Assembly (NCBI GenBank): GCA_902616145.1
Contig: CACMRM010000001.1
Coordinates: 97,450-161,449 of the forward strand
Length of the DNA: 64,000 nucleotides
Reading direction: 5' to 3'
Source of the DNA: an uncultured Pelagibacteraceae bacterium
GTDB lineage: Bacteria; Pseudomonadota; Alphaproteobacteria; Pelagibacterales; Pelagibacteraceae
Shown here: positions 51,664-61,273 of the stretch, in pieces
Position numbering within the stretch: position 1 is the stretch's first letter
How the letters are laid out: the number at the start of each line of letters is the position of its first letter
Position numbers and translations under genes: made by a program
The notes under the pieces: model-generated
The model's input: only the letters and a program-made list of their open reading frames with translations
What the model was told of the DNA's origin: nothing
Databases searched by the model: none

Positions 51664-52640
51664 TGAGTAAAACAAAATATATAATATCAGCAAAACAATC
51701 TGCTAATATTCAGATAAACGAATTAAAAAAAATTAAAAAAGTTTTTAATAAGTCTTTTGTTAAAGCGATCGACTTGATCTTGAATTGTAAAGGTAAAGTA
51801 ATTTTTGCTGGAGTGGGTAAATCTGGATTAATCGCTAGAAAAATATCTGCAACATTTTCGAGTGTGGGTGTGCCAAGTTTTTTTTGTGATCCAGCGCAGG
51901 CTTTGCATGGGGACATGGGTCAAATAGAGAAAAAAGATATATTAATAATTTTCTCCTATTCAGGAAATACTTCAGAACTTTCGAACATGTTAAAATATGC
52001 TAATAGATACAGAATAAAAATAATTGGAGTAGCATCAAAACCCGATAGTATTTTATTGAAAGCCAGTGATATTCGATTAATCCTTCCAAAAGTAAAAGAA
52101 GCGGATAAAACTGGAATGGTTCCTACCTCAAGCACATCTTTAACTTTGCTGCTAGGAGATTGTTTGGCTACAACAGTCATACATCAAAAAAAATTCTCAA
52201 AAGAAAAATTTAAAATTTTTCACCCTGGAGGAAATATTGGAAGTTCATTATTGCTAGCAAAAGATATAATGTTGACTGGAAATAAAATGCCGATTGTTAA
52301 TTACAAAAAAAGTGTGAAACAAGCTTTAAAAGTGATGAATCAAAAAAAACTTGGAATAATCGTCATAACAAAAAATAAATTTATAAAAGGTCTAGTTACG
52401 GATGGCGACTTTAGAAGAGAACTTAGAAATTATTCTAACAATGATAATTTAAATAAATTCATGACCAAAAGTCCTTTTGTAGTTAATGAAAATATGACAG
52501 CATCAAAAGCGCTTGCTTTAATGAATGAAAAAAAAATAACAAGTTTGTTAGTAGTTTCGGACCGGGATTTAACTAAAAAAAATCAAGTTCTTAAAGGCAT
52601 CATTCACATACATATTTTATTACAGAACGGAATAAAATGA
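51663..52640 (+). CDS. kdsD: Arabinose-5-phosphate isomerase (KdsD/KpsF)
   Basis: SIS domain GVGKSGLIARKISATFSSVGVPSFFCDPAQALHGDMG plus two CBS domains. Confidence 0.93.
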   Translation: MSKTKYIISAKQSANIQINELKKIKKVFNKSFVKAIDLILNCKGKVIFAGVGKSGLIARKISATFSSVGVPSFFCDPAQALHGDMGQIEKKDILIIFSYSGNTSELSNMLKYANRYRIKIIGVASKPDSILLKASDIRLILPKVKEADKTGMVPTSSTSLTLLLGDCLATTVIHQKKFSKEKFKIFHPGGNIGSSLLLAKDIMLTGNKMPIVNYKKSVKQALKVMNQKKLGIIVITKNKFIKGLVTDGDFRRELRNYSNNDNLNKFMTKSPFVVNENMTASKALALMNEKKITSLLVVSDRDLTKKNQVLKGIIHIHILLQNGIK

Positions 52641-53242
52641 CAGATAGAAAAAGAAAGTTAAGATTCATCCAAGCAAGCCTTCTTCTTTTAGGTGCTTTAA
52701 TTATTTTTATGACTTATGGAAAAAAAGAAAGAAAAGAAAACGATGAAATCATTTCTAAAAAAACACAAGAGCGTATTGAACTACAGATAGACAAAAAAAA
52801 TCCTGGCGGTGATACTTTTTTTAATATTGAGTATTCAGGTATAGATTTATCTGGAAATAGATATATTCTTAAATCTGAAGAGGCTAAAAACGTCAAAACA
52901 GAGCCTGAATTGGTTTATATGAAATTAGTCACAGCAATATTTTATTTTAAAGATGACACGATTCTCAAAGTAACTTCTGATGAAGGAAAGTACAATAATA
53001 AAACTTTAGACATGAATTTTAATAACAATGTTAAAGCTTATTATGAAGGTAGTGAGCTTTATGCACAAAAAGCTGAATATTCAAATTCTCAAAGCTATTT
53101 AACTATTTCACATGATGTAAAAATAAAAGATATTAAAGGAACAATTATTGCTGATAAACTTCTATTTGATATAAAAAAACAAACATTAAATATTGCGTCA
53201 TTTAATGATGGCAAAATAAATGCTAATGTAAAATTGAAATGA
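52637..53242 (+). CDS. lptC: LPS transport protein LptC-like
   Basis: N-terminal TM and repeated LptC/OstA-like beta segments. Confidence 0.75.
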   Translation: MTDRKRKLRFIQASLLLLGALIIFMTYGKKERKENDEIISKKTQERIELQIDKKNPGGDTFFNIEYSGIDLSGNRYILKSEEAKNVKTEPELVYMKLVTAIFYFKDDTILKVTSDEGKYNNKTLDMNFNNNVKAYYEGSELYAQKAEYSNSQSYLTISHDVKIKDIKGTIIADKLLFDIKKQTLNIASFNDGKINANVKLK

Positions 53243-53994
53243 AAAAAGGATTTAGAATTTTAAAATTTAAAAAAGATAAACCAATCTTTGAAGTAAAAGA
53301 TGTAAGTAAATCTTTTGATGGTAGGCCGATTTTAAAAAAACTTTCTTTAAAAGTTTTTCCGGGAGAATGTGTTGGAGTGCTAGGTCCTAATGGCTGTGGA
53401 AAAACTACTTTATTTTCAATGTGTATCGGTGAACAAAACGTTGAAGGAGGCAAAATTTTTTTAAACAGTAGATCGATAGAGCAAATACCTATTCATTTGA
53501 GATCTAAAGAGGGTCTAGGTTACTTACCTCAACAAAGAAGCGTTTTTAATATGTCAGTATATGATAATCTACTTGGTGTTGCACAAATCTCTATAGTTGG
53601 ATCAGAAAATCAAAAATCAGTAACTGAGAAACTTTTAGATGAATTTAATTTACAACATTTAAGAACATTAAACGCATCTGTGTTATCTGGTGGTGAAATT
53701 CGAAGACTAATGATGGCTAGAGTTATGATTAATAAACCTAAAATTGTTTTACTTGATGAGCCACTTGCAGCTCTTGATCCTTTAGTGATACAAGATATTC
53801 AAAAATATATTTTGAAAATTCAATCAAGCGGCACTGCGATATTAGTTACTGACCATAACGTAAAAAATTTATTTGATATTACAGATCGTAGTTATGTATT
53901 GGGTGAACATACTGTGATAGCTGAAGGCACTTCTAGAGAATTGCTAAAATCATCAAAAGCTATTGAGCACTATTTCGGTTCACAATTTTCTTAA
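53239..53994 (+). CDS. lptB: LPS export ABC transporter ATPase
   Basis: GPNGCGKTTLFSM, LGYLPQQRSVFNMSVYDN, LSGGEIRR. Confidence 0.93.
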   Translation: MKKGFRILKFKKDKPIFEVKDVSKSFDGRPILKKLSLKVFPGECVGVLGPNGCGKTTLFSMCIGEQNVEGGKIFLNSRSIEQIPIHLRSKEGLGYLPQQRSVFNMSVYDNLLGVAQISIVGSENQKSVTEKLLDEFNLQHLRTLNASVLSGGEIRRLMMARVMINKPKIVLLDEPLAALDPLVIQDIQKYILKIQSSGTAILVTDHNVKNLFDITDRSYVLGEHTVIAEGTSRELLKSSKAIEHYFGSQFS

Positions 53995-53999
53995 TACGA

Positions 54000-55343
54000 A
54001 TGTCTACAAAAAGTTTTAATTTAAAAATCAGAAACAAAATCTCTCCGTTTAAAAAAGTAATTAAAGTAGACTCAGATAAATCAATTTCTATTAGATCTTT
54101 TTTAATTGGATCTATAAGCCATGGTATTTCTTGTGTGGAAAATTCTTTGGAGTCGGAAGATGTTTTATCAACTATAAAATGTTTGAAAAAACTAGGCGTA
54201 AAAATAAGAAGGAAGAATAAAAAATATTTTGTTTACGGCAAAGGATTTGGATCCTTAGTTGCAAAAAAAAATTTAAAGTTAAATTTCGGAAATTCTGGCA
54301 CTCTAGCAAGACTTCTTACTGGCATACTGTCCACAACTCCGAGAATAGAGGTAATACTTACCGGAGATAAGTCACTTCAAAAAAGAAGCATGAAAAAACT
54401 TATTTTATTATTATCAGAATTTGGAGCAAGCTTTTCTCCAAAAAAAAAATATAATTTTCCTTTGAAACTAATATCTACTGATCTACCAATAGGCGTAAAA
54501 TATGAAGCTGGTGTATCCGCTCAATTAAAAAGTGCAGCGATTCTTGCAGGGATGAACTCTTACGGAAATACAATCATTATAGAAAAAGATAAGAGTCGAG
54601 ACCACACTGAAAATATGTTGTTAAAAAATTATCATTTAATCAGAATCAACAATGGCAAAAGAAGGCTGATTAAAATTTTTGGAAATAAATATATAAACTC
54701 ACTTCATACTAAAATACCTGGTGATCCTTCATCTGCAGCTTTTTTCACAGCTTTAACTGTTTTGTGCGAAAATTCATCGATAAGAATAAAAAATGTTGGT
54801 CTCAATGAAACTAGAACTGGGTTTTACAGGCTGTTAAAAAAAAGTGGAGCGAAAATTTATTTTAAAAACCTTAAAAAGAAAAATAATGAGATTTTTGGAG
54901 ATATAGTTGTAAAAAGTTGTAAGCTTAAACCAATTAAAGCATCAAAAGAATATTACGTTAATTCCACCGACGAATATCCAATTTTATTTGTAATAGCAAG
55001 TTTAATCAAAGGAACATCAATATTTAAAGGTATTAGCGACTTAGCAAATAAAGAAAGTAATAGAATAAAAGAAATGCAAAATATTTTAAAACAAATTGGT
55101 GTTAAGTCTAAATCTACCAAAGATGAAATAAAAATATTTGGTAGAGGAATATTTGATGCAAAAAATAAAAAAATTTTAGTACCGAATCTAGGTGATCACC
55201 GTATTTGTATGTCTTCATTTATCTTAGCTTTAATTACCGGTGCAAATACCTTCATTAAAAACTTTGAAACGGTTTACACTTCAGCTCCATCATTTTTAAA
55301 AATTATTAAAGTTTTAGGGGGTAAATTTGAAATTAAAAACTAG
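54000..55343 (+). CDS. aroA: 3-phosphoshikimate 1-carboxyvinyltransferase
   Basis: DKSISIRSFLIG, FGNSGTLARLLTG, SAQLKSAAILAGM, SRDHTENML, GDPSSAAFF. Confidence 0.92.
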   Translation: MSTKSFNLKIRNKISPFKKVIKVDSDKSISIRSFLIGSISHGISCVENSLESEDVLSTIKCLKKLGVKIRRKNKKYFVYGKGFGSLVAKKNLKLNFGNSGTLARLLTGILSTTPRIEVILTGDKSLQKRSMKKLILLLSEFGASFSPKKKYNFPLKLISTDLPIGVKYEAGVSAQLKSAAILAGMNSYGNTIIIEKDKSRDHTENMLLKNYHLIRINNGKRRLIKIFGNKYINSLHTKIPGDPSSAAFFTALTVLCENSSIRIKNVGLNETRTGFYRLLKKSGAKIYFKNLKKKNNEIFGDIVVKSCKLKPIKASKEYYVNSTDEYPILFVIASLIKGTSIFKGISDLANKESNRIKEMQNILKQIGVKSKSTKDEIKIFGRGIFDAKNKKILVPNLGDHRICMSSFILALITGANTFIKNFETVYTSAPSFLKIIKVLGGKFEIKN

Positions 55344-55983
55344 ATTAATTCAAATTTCATGTGATGGTGGCGCTGCAACAGGAAAATCGACTGGTGCAAA
55401 AATGATTTCAAAAAAATATAAATTGAAATTTTTGTCATCAGGATTACTTTATCGATATGCAACCTATTTAATAATTAAGTATAAACCAAAAAATAAAATA
55501 GAGTTTTTGCATAATAATTTTAGAAAGCTTCAATATAAAAGACTAGAAAGGATAAATTTACATACACCAGAAATTTCTGAGTACAGCGCAGTAATTGCAA
55601 AAGTTGGAGCTATAAGAAAAATTTTAAAAAACTTTCAGGTCAAATTTTCGAGAAATAATAAAAATTGCTGTATTGAAGGCAGAGATATTTCTACTAAAAT
55701 TTTGCCTAATTCAGACATCAAATTTTTTTTTAAATGTAACTTAAATACAGCCTCATTTAGAAGATTTAAAGAACTAAAAAAAATTAATCCAAAGATTAAA
55801 TTAAAAGAAGTAAAAAAGGCCCTTAGAATGAGAAATATTTTAGACTCAAAAAGGAAAAACTCCCCTTTACTTAAACATAGAGATTCGATAGAAATCGACA
55901 CCGGAAAATTGAATAAACAAGCTATGCTTAAAAAAATGTCTAAATATGTCGATAAAATGATTTTAAAAAAATATGGCAAGTGA
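55327..55983 (+). CDS. cmk: Cytidylate kinase
   Basis: ISCDGGAATGKSTGAKMI, EGRDISTKILP. Confidence 0.88.
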   Translation: MKLKTRLIQISCDGGAATGKSTGAKMISKKYKLKFLSSGLLYRYATYLIIKYKPKNKIEFLHNNFRKLQYKRLERINLHTPEISEYSAVIAKVGAIRKILKNFQVKFSRNNKNCCIEGRDISTKILPNSDIKFFFKCNLNTASFRRFKELKKINPKIKLKEVKKALRMRNILDSKRKNSPLLKHRDSIEIDTGKLNKQAMLKKMSKYVDKMILKKYGK

Positions 55984-57688
55984 ACAACATTTAAAAAACG
56001 ATAACCCTCTACAAAAAGAGTTCCAAAACTTACTCGAGAAAGATTTTCAAGACAGAAAATTAAAAGAAAACGAGATCATCAAAGCTACTGTAACTGAAAT
56101 AACAAAAAATTTTGTAGTTGTTGATTGTAAAGCAAAAATGGAAGGTATGATACCTATTGAAGAATTTAAAAATGATGATGAGCTAACAAAATTAAAAGTT
56201 GGTTCCCAAATAGATGTATATTTAGAGAGAATTGAGAGCTTTAAAGGAGAAATAGTTATCTCTAGAGACAAAGCTAGAAAGATGAAAGCTTGGAAAAAAA
56301 TGGAAAAAGTTTTTGAATCTCAAGAAGAAATGACTGGATATATAACAGGGAAAGTTAAAGGTGGATTTATAGCTACAGTGGAAGGTCTTCCATGTTTTAT
56401 GCCTTCATCTCAAATCGATGTAAGGCCACTTAAAAAGGTAGATCATTTAATGAACACACCTGTGAAAGTAATAGCGACAAGAATTGACAAAAATAGGGGT
56501 AATGTTTGTGTTTCGAGAAGAGCGGTTTTAGAAAAAAGTAAGAACGCTGAAATAACTGAAGCATTAAAGAATATAAAAGAGGGAGATATTGTAGAAAATG
56601 CAATTGTAAAAGCTACGACTGACTGGGGTATTTTCCTTGATATCAATGGAGTTGATGCTTTACTGCATGTTTCTGATCTAAGTTATGGTAGAGTGAAAAA
56701 ACCATCTGACTTAGTTACAATCGGTCAAAAGTTAAAAGTTAAAATTACAAAAATTGATGATAAAACTAATCGAGTATCTGCCTCTATAAAAGCTTTAACT
56801 GAAAATCCTTACGAAAACATCGAAAAAAAATACAAAATTGGTCAGGTTTATGATGGAGTTGTTACAAAAATTATGGATTATGGTTGCTTTATCAAAATTG
56901 AAGAAGGTATAGAAGGATTAGTTCATAACTCTGAATTAGATTGGACAAACAGAAACATTAAGCCGAATAAAGTTTTAGCTGTTTCTCAAAATATAAAAGT
57001 TAAAATTGTAAATATCGATAAAGATACTAAAAGAATTTCACTTTCTTACAAAGCCACTTTAGATAATCCATGGGATAAGATTAAAGATAAATTAGATAAA
57101 GAAGTGAAGATAAAAATTAATAATATTACAGAAAAGGCAATTTTTGGTGAATTGGTTGACTCTGGCTTGAGTGGAATGTTGCACTATAAGGAAATTTCTT
57201 ATGATGAAAACGTTGAGAATCTTAAAAAATTTAAAAAGAACGAAATAATAGACGTAAAAATCATTGAAATAAAAGACGACAAGATAAGATTCTCAAAACG
57301 AGCGCTAGAGAAAGATCCATTAAATTGGTTCAAAGAAAACAACAAAAAAGTTGGTAGTGTAATCACTACTAGAATTCACGAGGTGCTAAAAACAGGTGTA
57401 AAGGTATATGTAGATAAAGAGAAAAAAATAATAGTAACAATACGTAAAACAGATTTGGCTAAAGACTCATCGGATGCAAGGCCTGAAGTATTTTCGCCTG
57501 GAAATGCTCTTGATGCAAAAATCACAGAGTTAGATACAAAGTCTAGAAAAATTAAATTAAGTGTCAAAGCTGCACAAATTGATGAAGAAAAATCTTTAAT
57601 TGCAAAATTTGGGGAAGGTGCAACAAAATCTGGGGCTACTCTTAAAGGTATTTTTGAAAAAGCAATAGGTAAAAAGAGTAAAAAATAA
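55973..57688 (+). CDS. rpsA: 30S ribosomal protein S1
   Basis: Multiple S1 domains (GIFLDINGVDALLHVSDLSYGRV, GCFIKIEEGIEGLVHNSEL). Confidence 0.95.
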   Translation: MASEQHLKNDNPLQKEFQNLLEKDFQDRKLKENEIIKATVTEITKNFVVVDCKAKMEGMIPIEEFKNDDELTKLKVGSQIDVYLERIESFKGEIVISRDKARKMKAWKKMEKVFESQEEMTGYITGKVKGGFIATVEGLPCFMPSSQIDVRPLKKVDHLMNTPVKVIATRIDKNRGNVCVSRRAVLEKSKNAEITEALKNIKEGDIVENAIVKATTDWGIFLDINGVDALLHVSDLSYGRVKKPSDLVTIGQKLKVKITKIDDKTNRVSASIKALTENPYENIEKKYKIGQVYDGVVTKIMDYGCFIKIEEGIEGLVHNSELDWTNRNIKPNKVLAVSQNIKVKIVNIDKDTKRISLSYKATLDNPWDKIKDKLDKEVKIKINNITEKAIFGELVDSGLSGMLHYKEISYDENVENLKKFKKNEIIDVKIIEIKDDKIRFSKRALEKDPLNWFKENNKKVGSVITTRIHEVLKTGVKVYVDKEKKIIVTIRKTDLAKDSSDARPEVFSPGNALDAKITELDTKSRKIKLSVKAAQIDEEKSLIAKFGEGATKSGATLKGIFEKAIGKKSKK

Positions 57689-57691
57689 TAA

Positions 57692-57973
57692 TTGTCACGT
57701 CATAAGTTAATAAATCAATTAAAACTTAAAAACCCAACACTTCAAATATCTGAACTGGAAGACGTTATCGATAGTTTTTGTAAAAGCTTAGAAAAAGCAT
57801 TGATAAGTGGATATAATATTGAGCTTAGAGGTTTTGGTACATTTTTTGTAAAAAAAATAAAAGAAAAGTATTCAGCCAGAAATCCAAAAACAGGAGAAAT
57901 TATTTATGTTCCAGAAAAAAATAAGGTAAGATTTAAAGCAAGTAAAAAACTTAAAAAAATTATTAATGAATGA
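57692..57973 (+). CDS. ihfB: Integration host factor beta / HU-like protein
   Basis: IELRGFGTFFVKKIKEKYSARNPKTGE; non-ATG start. Confidence 0.9.
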   Translation: MSRHKLINQLKLKNPTLQISELEDVIDSFCKSLEKALISGYNIELRGFGTFFVKKIKEKYSARNPKTGEIIYVPEKNKVRFKASKKLKKIINE

Positions 57974-58644
57974 AAAAACCAAAAATTTTTATAGCTTGTG
58001 ACACAACCAGTGTAAACAAAGTAAAAAGAATAATTAGATTATCTAATAACTCACAAATAAATTTTGGCTACAAATTTGGATTAGAATTCTTAAATTCTAA
58101 AAATGGAAGAAAATTTATATCTAAGCTTAAAAATAAAATTACTTTTGGAGATTATAAACTTTCTGATATACCTAATACCTGCGTCTCATCAATTAAAGCT
58201 GTTAAAGATTTAAAATTTAATTACATTACCATTCACTTAAATTCTGGATTGAAAGCAATTAAAGCTGCTAAGAAGATTTCAGGTAAGACAAAATTAATTG
58301 GTGTTTCAGTACTCACTTCACTCAATAACCAATCATTAAAAGAAATTGGTTTTAATAAAAATTTAAAAAAATTAGTTTTTCATCAAGCAAAGCTTGCGAC
58401 TAAGGCGCGTTTAGACGCAATTGTTTGTAGCCCCGAAGAAATTCAGGTGGTTAAAAAGATATTTAAAAAAGAAATAATTACACCAGGAATTAGACTCCAA
58501 GGAGATAAAAAGGGAGATCAAAAAAGAGTGATGACGCCCAAGCAAGCTTTTCAAAATGGTGCCACTTCATTAGTAATGGGACGAAGTTTAACTAATGGCA
58601 ATATAAAGAATAACATTCAAAGACTTATTGAAGAATTAAAATAA
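57970..58644 (+). CDS. pyrF: Orotidine 5'-phosphate decarboxylase
   Basis: GDYKLSDIPNT keeps DxKxxD; VLTSLNNQSLKEIG; ITPGIRLQGDKKGDQKRVMTP. Confidence 0.88.
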   Translation: MKKPKIFIACDTTSVNKVKRIIRLSNNSQINFGYKFGLEFLNSKNGRKFISKLKNKITFGDYKLSDIPNTCVSSIKAVKDLKFNYITIHLNSGLKAIKAAKKISGKTKLIGVSVLTSLNNQSLKEIGFNKNLKKLVFHQAKLATKARLDAIVCSPEEIQVVKKIFKKEIITPGIRLQGDKKGDQKRVMTPKQAFQNGATSLVMGRSLTNGNIKNNIQRLIEELK

Positions 58645-58645
58645 A

Positions 58646-59260
58646 ATGAAAGTTAAAATTTGTGGCTTAAACCCAGTCAGAGATGTTCAGCTTTGTATTG
58701 ATCTCAAAGTAAATTATTTAGGCTTTGTTTTTTACGAAAAATCTCCAAGAAATTTGGTTTTACAAGATATTGAGGTGCTTAAAAATTACAATAAACAAGT
58801 TTCATCTTTTGTTGCTGTAACGGTAAATGCAAAAAATGAATTTATTGAAAACGTAGTTTTAAAAAATTTTGATTACATTCAGCTTCATGGAAATGAATCA
58901 AATAATAGAATAAAAGAAATTAAATCAATGGGAATAAAAACAATTAAAACTGTAAAAATCAGCGAATATTTAGATATTTATCAGTATAAAAATTTTACTG
59001 AAGCTGACATTATTTTATTTGATACACCGGGTATGGAAAAGTCTATAAAGTTTCCAAAAAAATTAATCTCAAAACTTCCTAAAGGTGAAAATTTTGCACT
59101 TGCAGGCTCGATTTCTCAAAATAATATTGAAAATATTGCTAAATTAGGAGTTAGCTTTTTTGATTTATCGAGTAGCTTGGAATTAGACGGTCAAATAGGA
59201 TACAAAGATCATCAAAAAATAAAAAAATTTATAAAAAAAATTAATGAAATTAAAAATTAG
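58646..59260 (+). CDS. trpF: TrpF-like (phosphoribosylanthranilate isomerase family), divergent
   Basis: KICG, LGFVFYEKSPRN and YIQLHGNES retained; GG[ST]GK-FDW absent. Confidence 0.75.
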   Translation: MKVKICGLNPVRDVQLCIDLKVNYLGFVFYEKSPRNLVLQDIEVLKNYNKQVSSFVAVTVNAKNEFIENVVLKNFDYIQLHGNESNNRIKEIKSMGIKTIKTVKISEYLDIYQYKNFTEADIILFDTPGMEKSIKFPKKLISKLPKGENFALAGSISQNNIENIAKLGVSFFDLSSSLELDGQIGYKDHQKIKKFIKKINEIKN

Positions 59261-60476
59261 AAAAGGTGTACCACTTATCGACCAGCATGATAAAAATTTT
59301 ATGTATGGAGGTAAGTTTGGGGGAAATTTTATACCGGAAACGCTGAAAAAACCAATTGAAGATCTTACAAATTTATTTTCTAAATTAAGAAAAGATAAAA
59401 AATTTCTAAAAGAGAGAGATTATCATTTTCACACCTATATCGGTGCACCTACTCCATTTATTAAACTTGAGAATCTGACTGATTATCTTGGGGGAGCACA
59501 ATTATATGCAAAAGTTGTTTCTGAAGCCAATGGCGGAGCTCACAAAATTTATAATGCAACTGTTCATTGCTTGCTAGCGAAAAAAGCAGGAAAAAAGTAT
59601 ATCGTTGGCGACACGGGTGCTGGATATGCTGGAAAAATGCTTTCTATGGCAGCTAAAAAATTTGGTCTTAAATGTAAAATTTTTATGGGAGCTAAAGACA
59701 TAAAAAGACAGAGACCAAACGTTCTGGCCATGAAAAAAAATGGGGCAAAGATAATTCCAGTAACCACAGGAAGTCAAACCCTTGTAGATGCCGTAAGTGA
59801 ATGTATGAGATACTGGGTTTCTAATTGTGATACTACGCATATGTGTGTTGGATCAACTGTTGGACCAAATATATTTATAAAAATTTGTGCATATAGTACT
59901 GCCCAAATTTCAAGAGAATTAATTAAACAAGTGAATGAAGAATTTGGAAAAATCCCCGATAAATTAAAATTAATTAATTGTGTTGGTGGCGGGAGTTCCG
60001 CTGCAGGTTTTTGGAACGAATTTATTGATACACACGCTGAATTGATTGGTGTAGAAGCTGGAGGTCCTCGAAATAGTAAATTACATGCTGCTCCTTTAAC
60101 AAATGGTTCAAAAGTTGGAATACTTCATGGTGCTGCTCAATATGTTATTCAAAATAAAGAAGGTCAAATAGGTGCGACCGAGTCTATTTCTGCAGGACTG
60201 GATTACCCCGGTATTTCTCCGCTGCACTGTTTTCTTAAAGATACGAAAAGAGCGAGGTATACCTCTGCAAGTGATGAGGAGGCTTTGAAAGCTTTCCAAT
60301 TAGTATCAAGGTTTGAGAATATTTCTCCTTCACTTGAACCATCTCATGCATTTGCAGAAGCAATAAAATTGGCTCCAAAGTTAAAATCTTCAGAGGTAAT
60401 TATTGTAAATTCTTGTGGAGATAGTCTTAAAGACAAGGATATTATTAAACAGAGATTAGGATCTTACATTAGATGA
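59244..60476 (+). CDS. trpB: TrpB-like PLP enzyme with altered active-site motifs
   Basis: GGKFGGNFIPETL, AHK Schiff-base Lys, CVGGGSSAAG, ESISAGLDYPG; diagnostic motifs changed (see findings). Confidence 0.78.
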   Translation: MKLKIRKGVPLIDQHDKNFMYGGKFGGNFIPETLKKPIEDLTNLFSKLRKDKKFLKERDYHFHTYIGAPTPFIKLENLTDYLGGAQLYAKVVSEANGGAHKIYNATVHCLLAKKAGKKYIVGDTGAGYAGKMLSMAAKKFGLKCKIFMGAKDIKRQRPNVLAMKKNGAKIIPVTTGSQTLVDAVSECMRYWVSNCDTTHMCVGSTVGPNIFIKICAYSTAQISRELIKQVNEEFGKIPDKLKLINCVGGGSSAAGFWNEFIDTHAELIGVEAGGPRNSKLHAAPLTNGSKVGILHGAAQYVIQNKEGQIGATESISAGLDYPGISPLHCFLKDTKRARYTSASDEEALKAFQLVSRFENISPSLEPSHAFAEAIKLAPKLKSSEVIIVNSCGDSLKDKDIIKQRLGSYIR

Positions 60477-61273
60477 AATCAAAAATTTCTTTAGCCTTTG
60501 ATAATTGTAAAAAAGAAAAAAGACCAGCGTTAATTACATACGTAGTAGCAGGTGATAATAATAAAAATAACTCTATTAACATACTTAAAAAAATTTCAAA
60601 GCATGCAGATATCCTAGAGCTTGGATTTCCGCATAACACTCCTATAGCTGATGGAGGTCAAATTCAAGGAAGTTCACATCGAGCACTTAAAAAAGGCATC
60701 AAACTAAAAGACGTTTTTCAAATAGCTGAAAATTTCAAAAAATTTAATGCAAAAAAACCTTTAATACTTATGGGTTACTACAATATTATATATCAAATCG
60801 GAGAAAATGCTTTTTTAAAGAACTGTAGAAAATCCGGAGTAGATGGTTTAATTGTAGTTGATCTGCCCTATCCAGAAAACAAAAATTTTTCAAAAAAATG
60901 TAAAAAAAAATCTATTAGCTTTATTCAGCTTATTTCTCCAACAACATCTCATCAAAGGATGAAACAAATTTTAAAAGACTCACATGACATGGTTTATTAT
61001 ATATCTATGCTATCAACTACAGGGGGTAGGCTTAAAGTTTCACCTAGCAAAATTCTTCAAAATTACAGAAAGATAAGCAGAATCAATCCAAAAAAAAATA
61101 TAGTTATTGGGTTTGGAATAACTGATAGAACCATTTCAGCTCTAAAATCTGCTCAAGGCCTAGTTTGTGGATCTTTATTGTGTAAAACTATAACTAATTG
61201 TCTCAAAATGGGACAAAATCCTGTCACAAAGTTAGATAAAGTTGTGTACAATCTTAAAAATAAAATTTTATGA
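60473..61273 (+). CDS. trpA: TrpA-like TIM-barrel protein, divergent loop 2
   Basis: ILELGFPHNTPIADGGQIQ, LMGYYNIIYQIGENAFL, GVDGLIVVDLP. Confidence 0.78.
   Translation: MKSKISLAFDNCKKEKRPALITYVVAGDNNKNNSINILKKISKHADILELGFPHNTPIADGGQIQGSSHRALKKGIKLKDVFQIAENFKKFNAKKPLILMGYYNIIYQIGENAFLKNCRKSGVDGLIVVDLPYPENKNFSKKCKKKSISFIQLISPTTSHQRMKQILKDSHDMVYYISMLSTTGGRLKVSPSKILQNYRKISRINPKKNIVIGFGITDRTISALKSAQGLVCGSLLCKTITNCLKMGQNPVTKLDKVVYNLKNKIL

Noticed and set aside
54000-55343. AroA motif differences (KESNR instead of KESDR, DSDKSIS)
   Set aside because: Key EPSP synthase motifs remain and the variation appears typical of AT-rich SAR11 AroA; not treated as neofunctionalisation.
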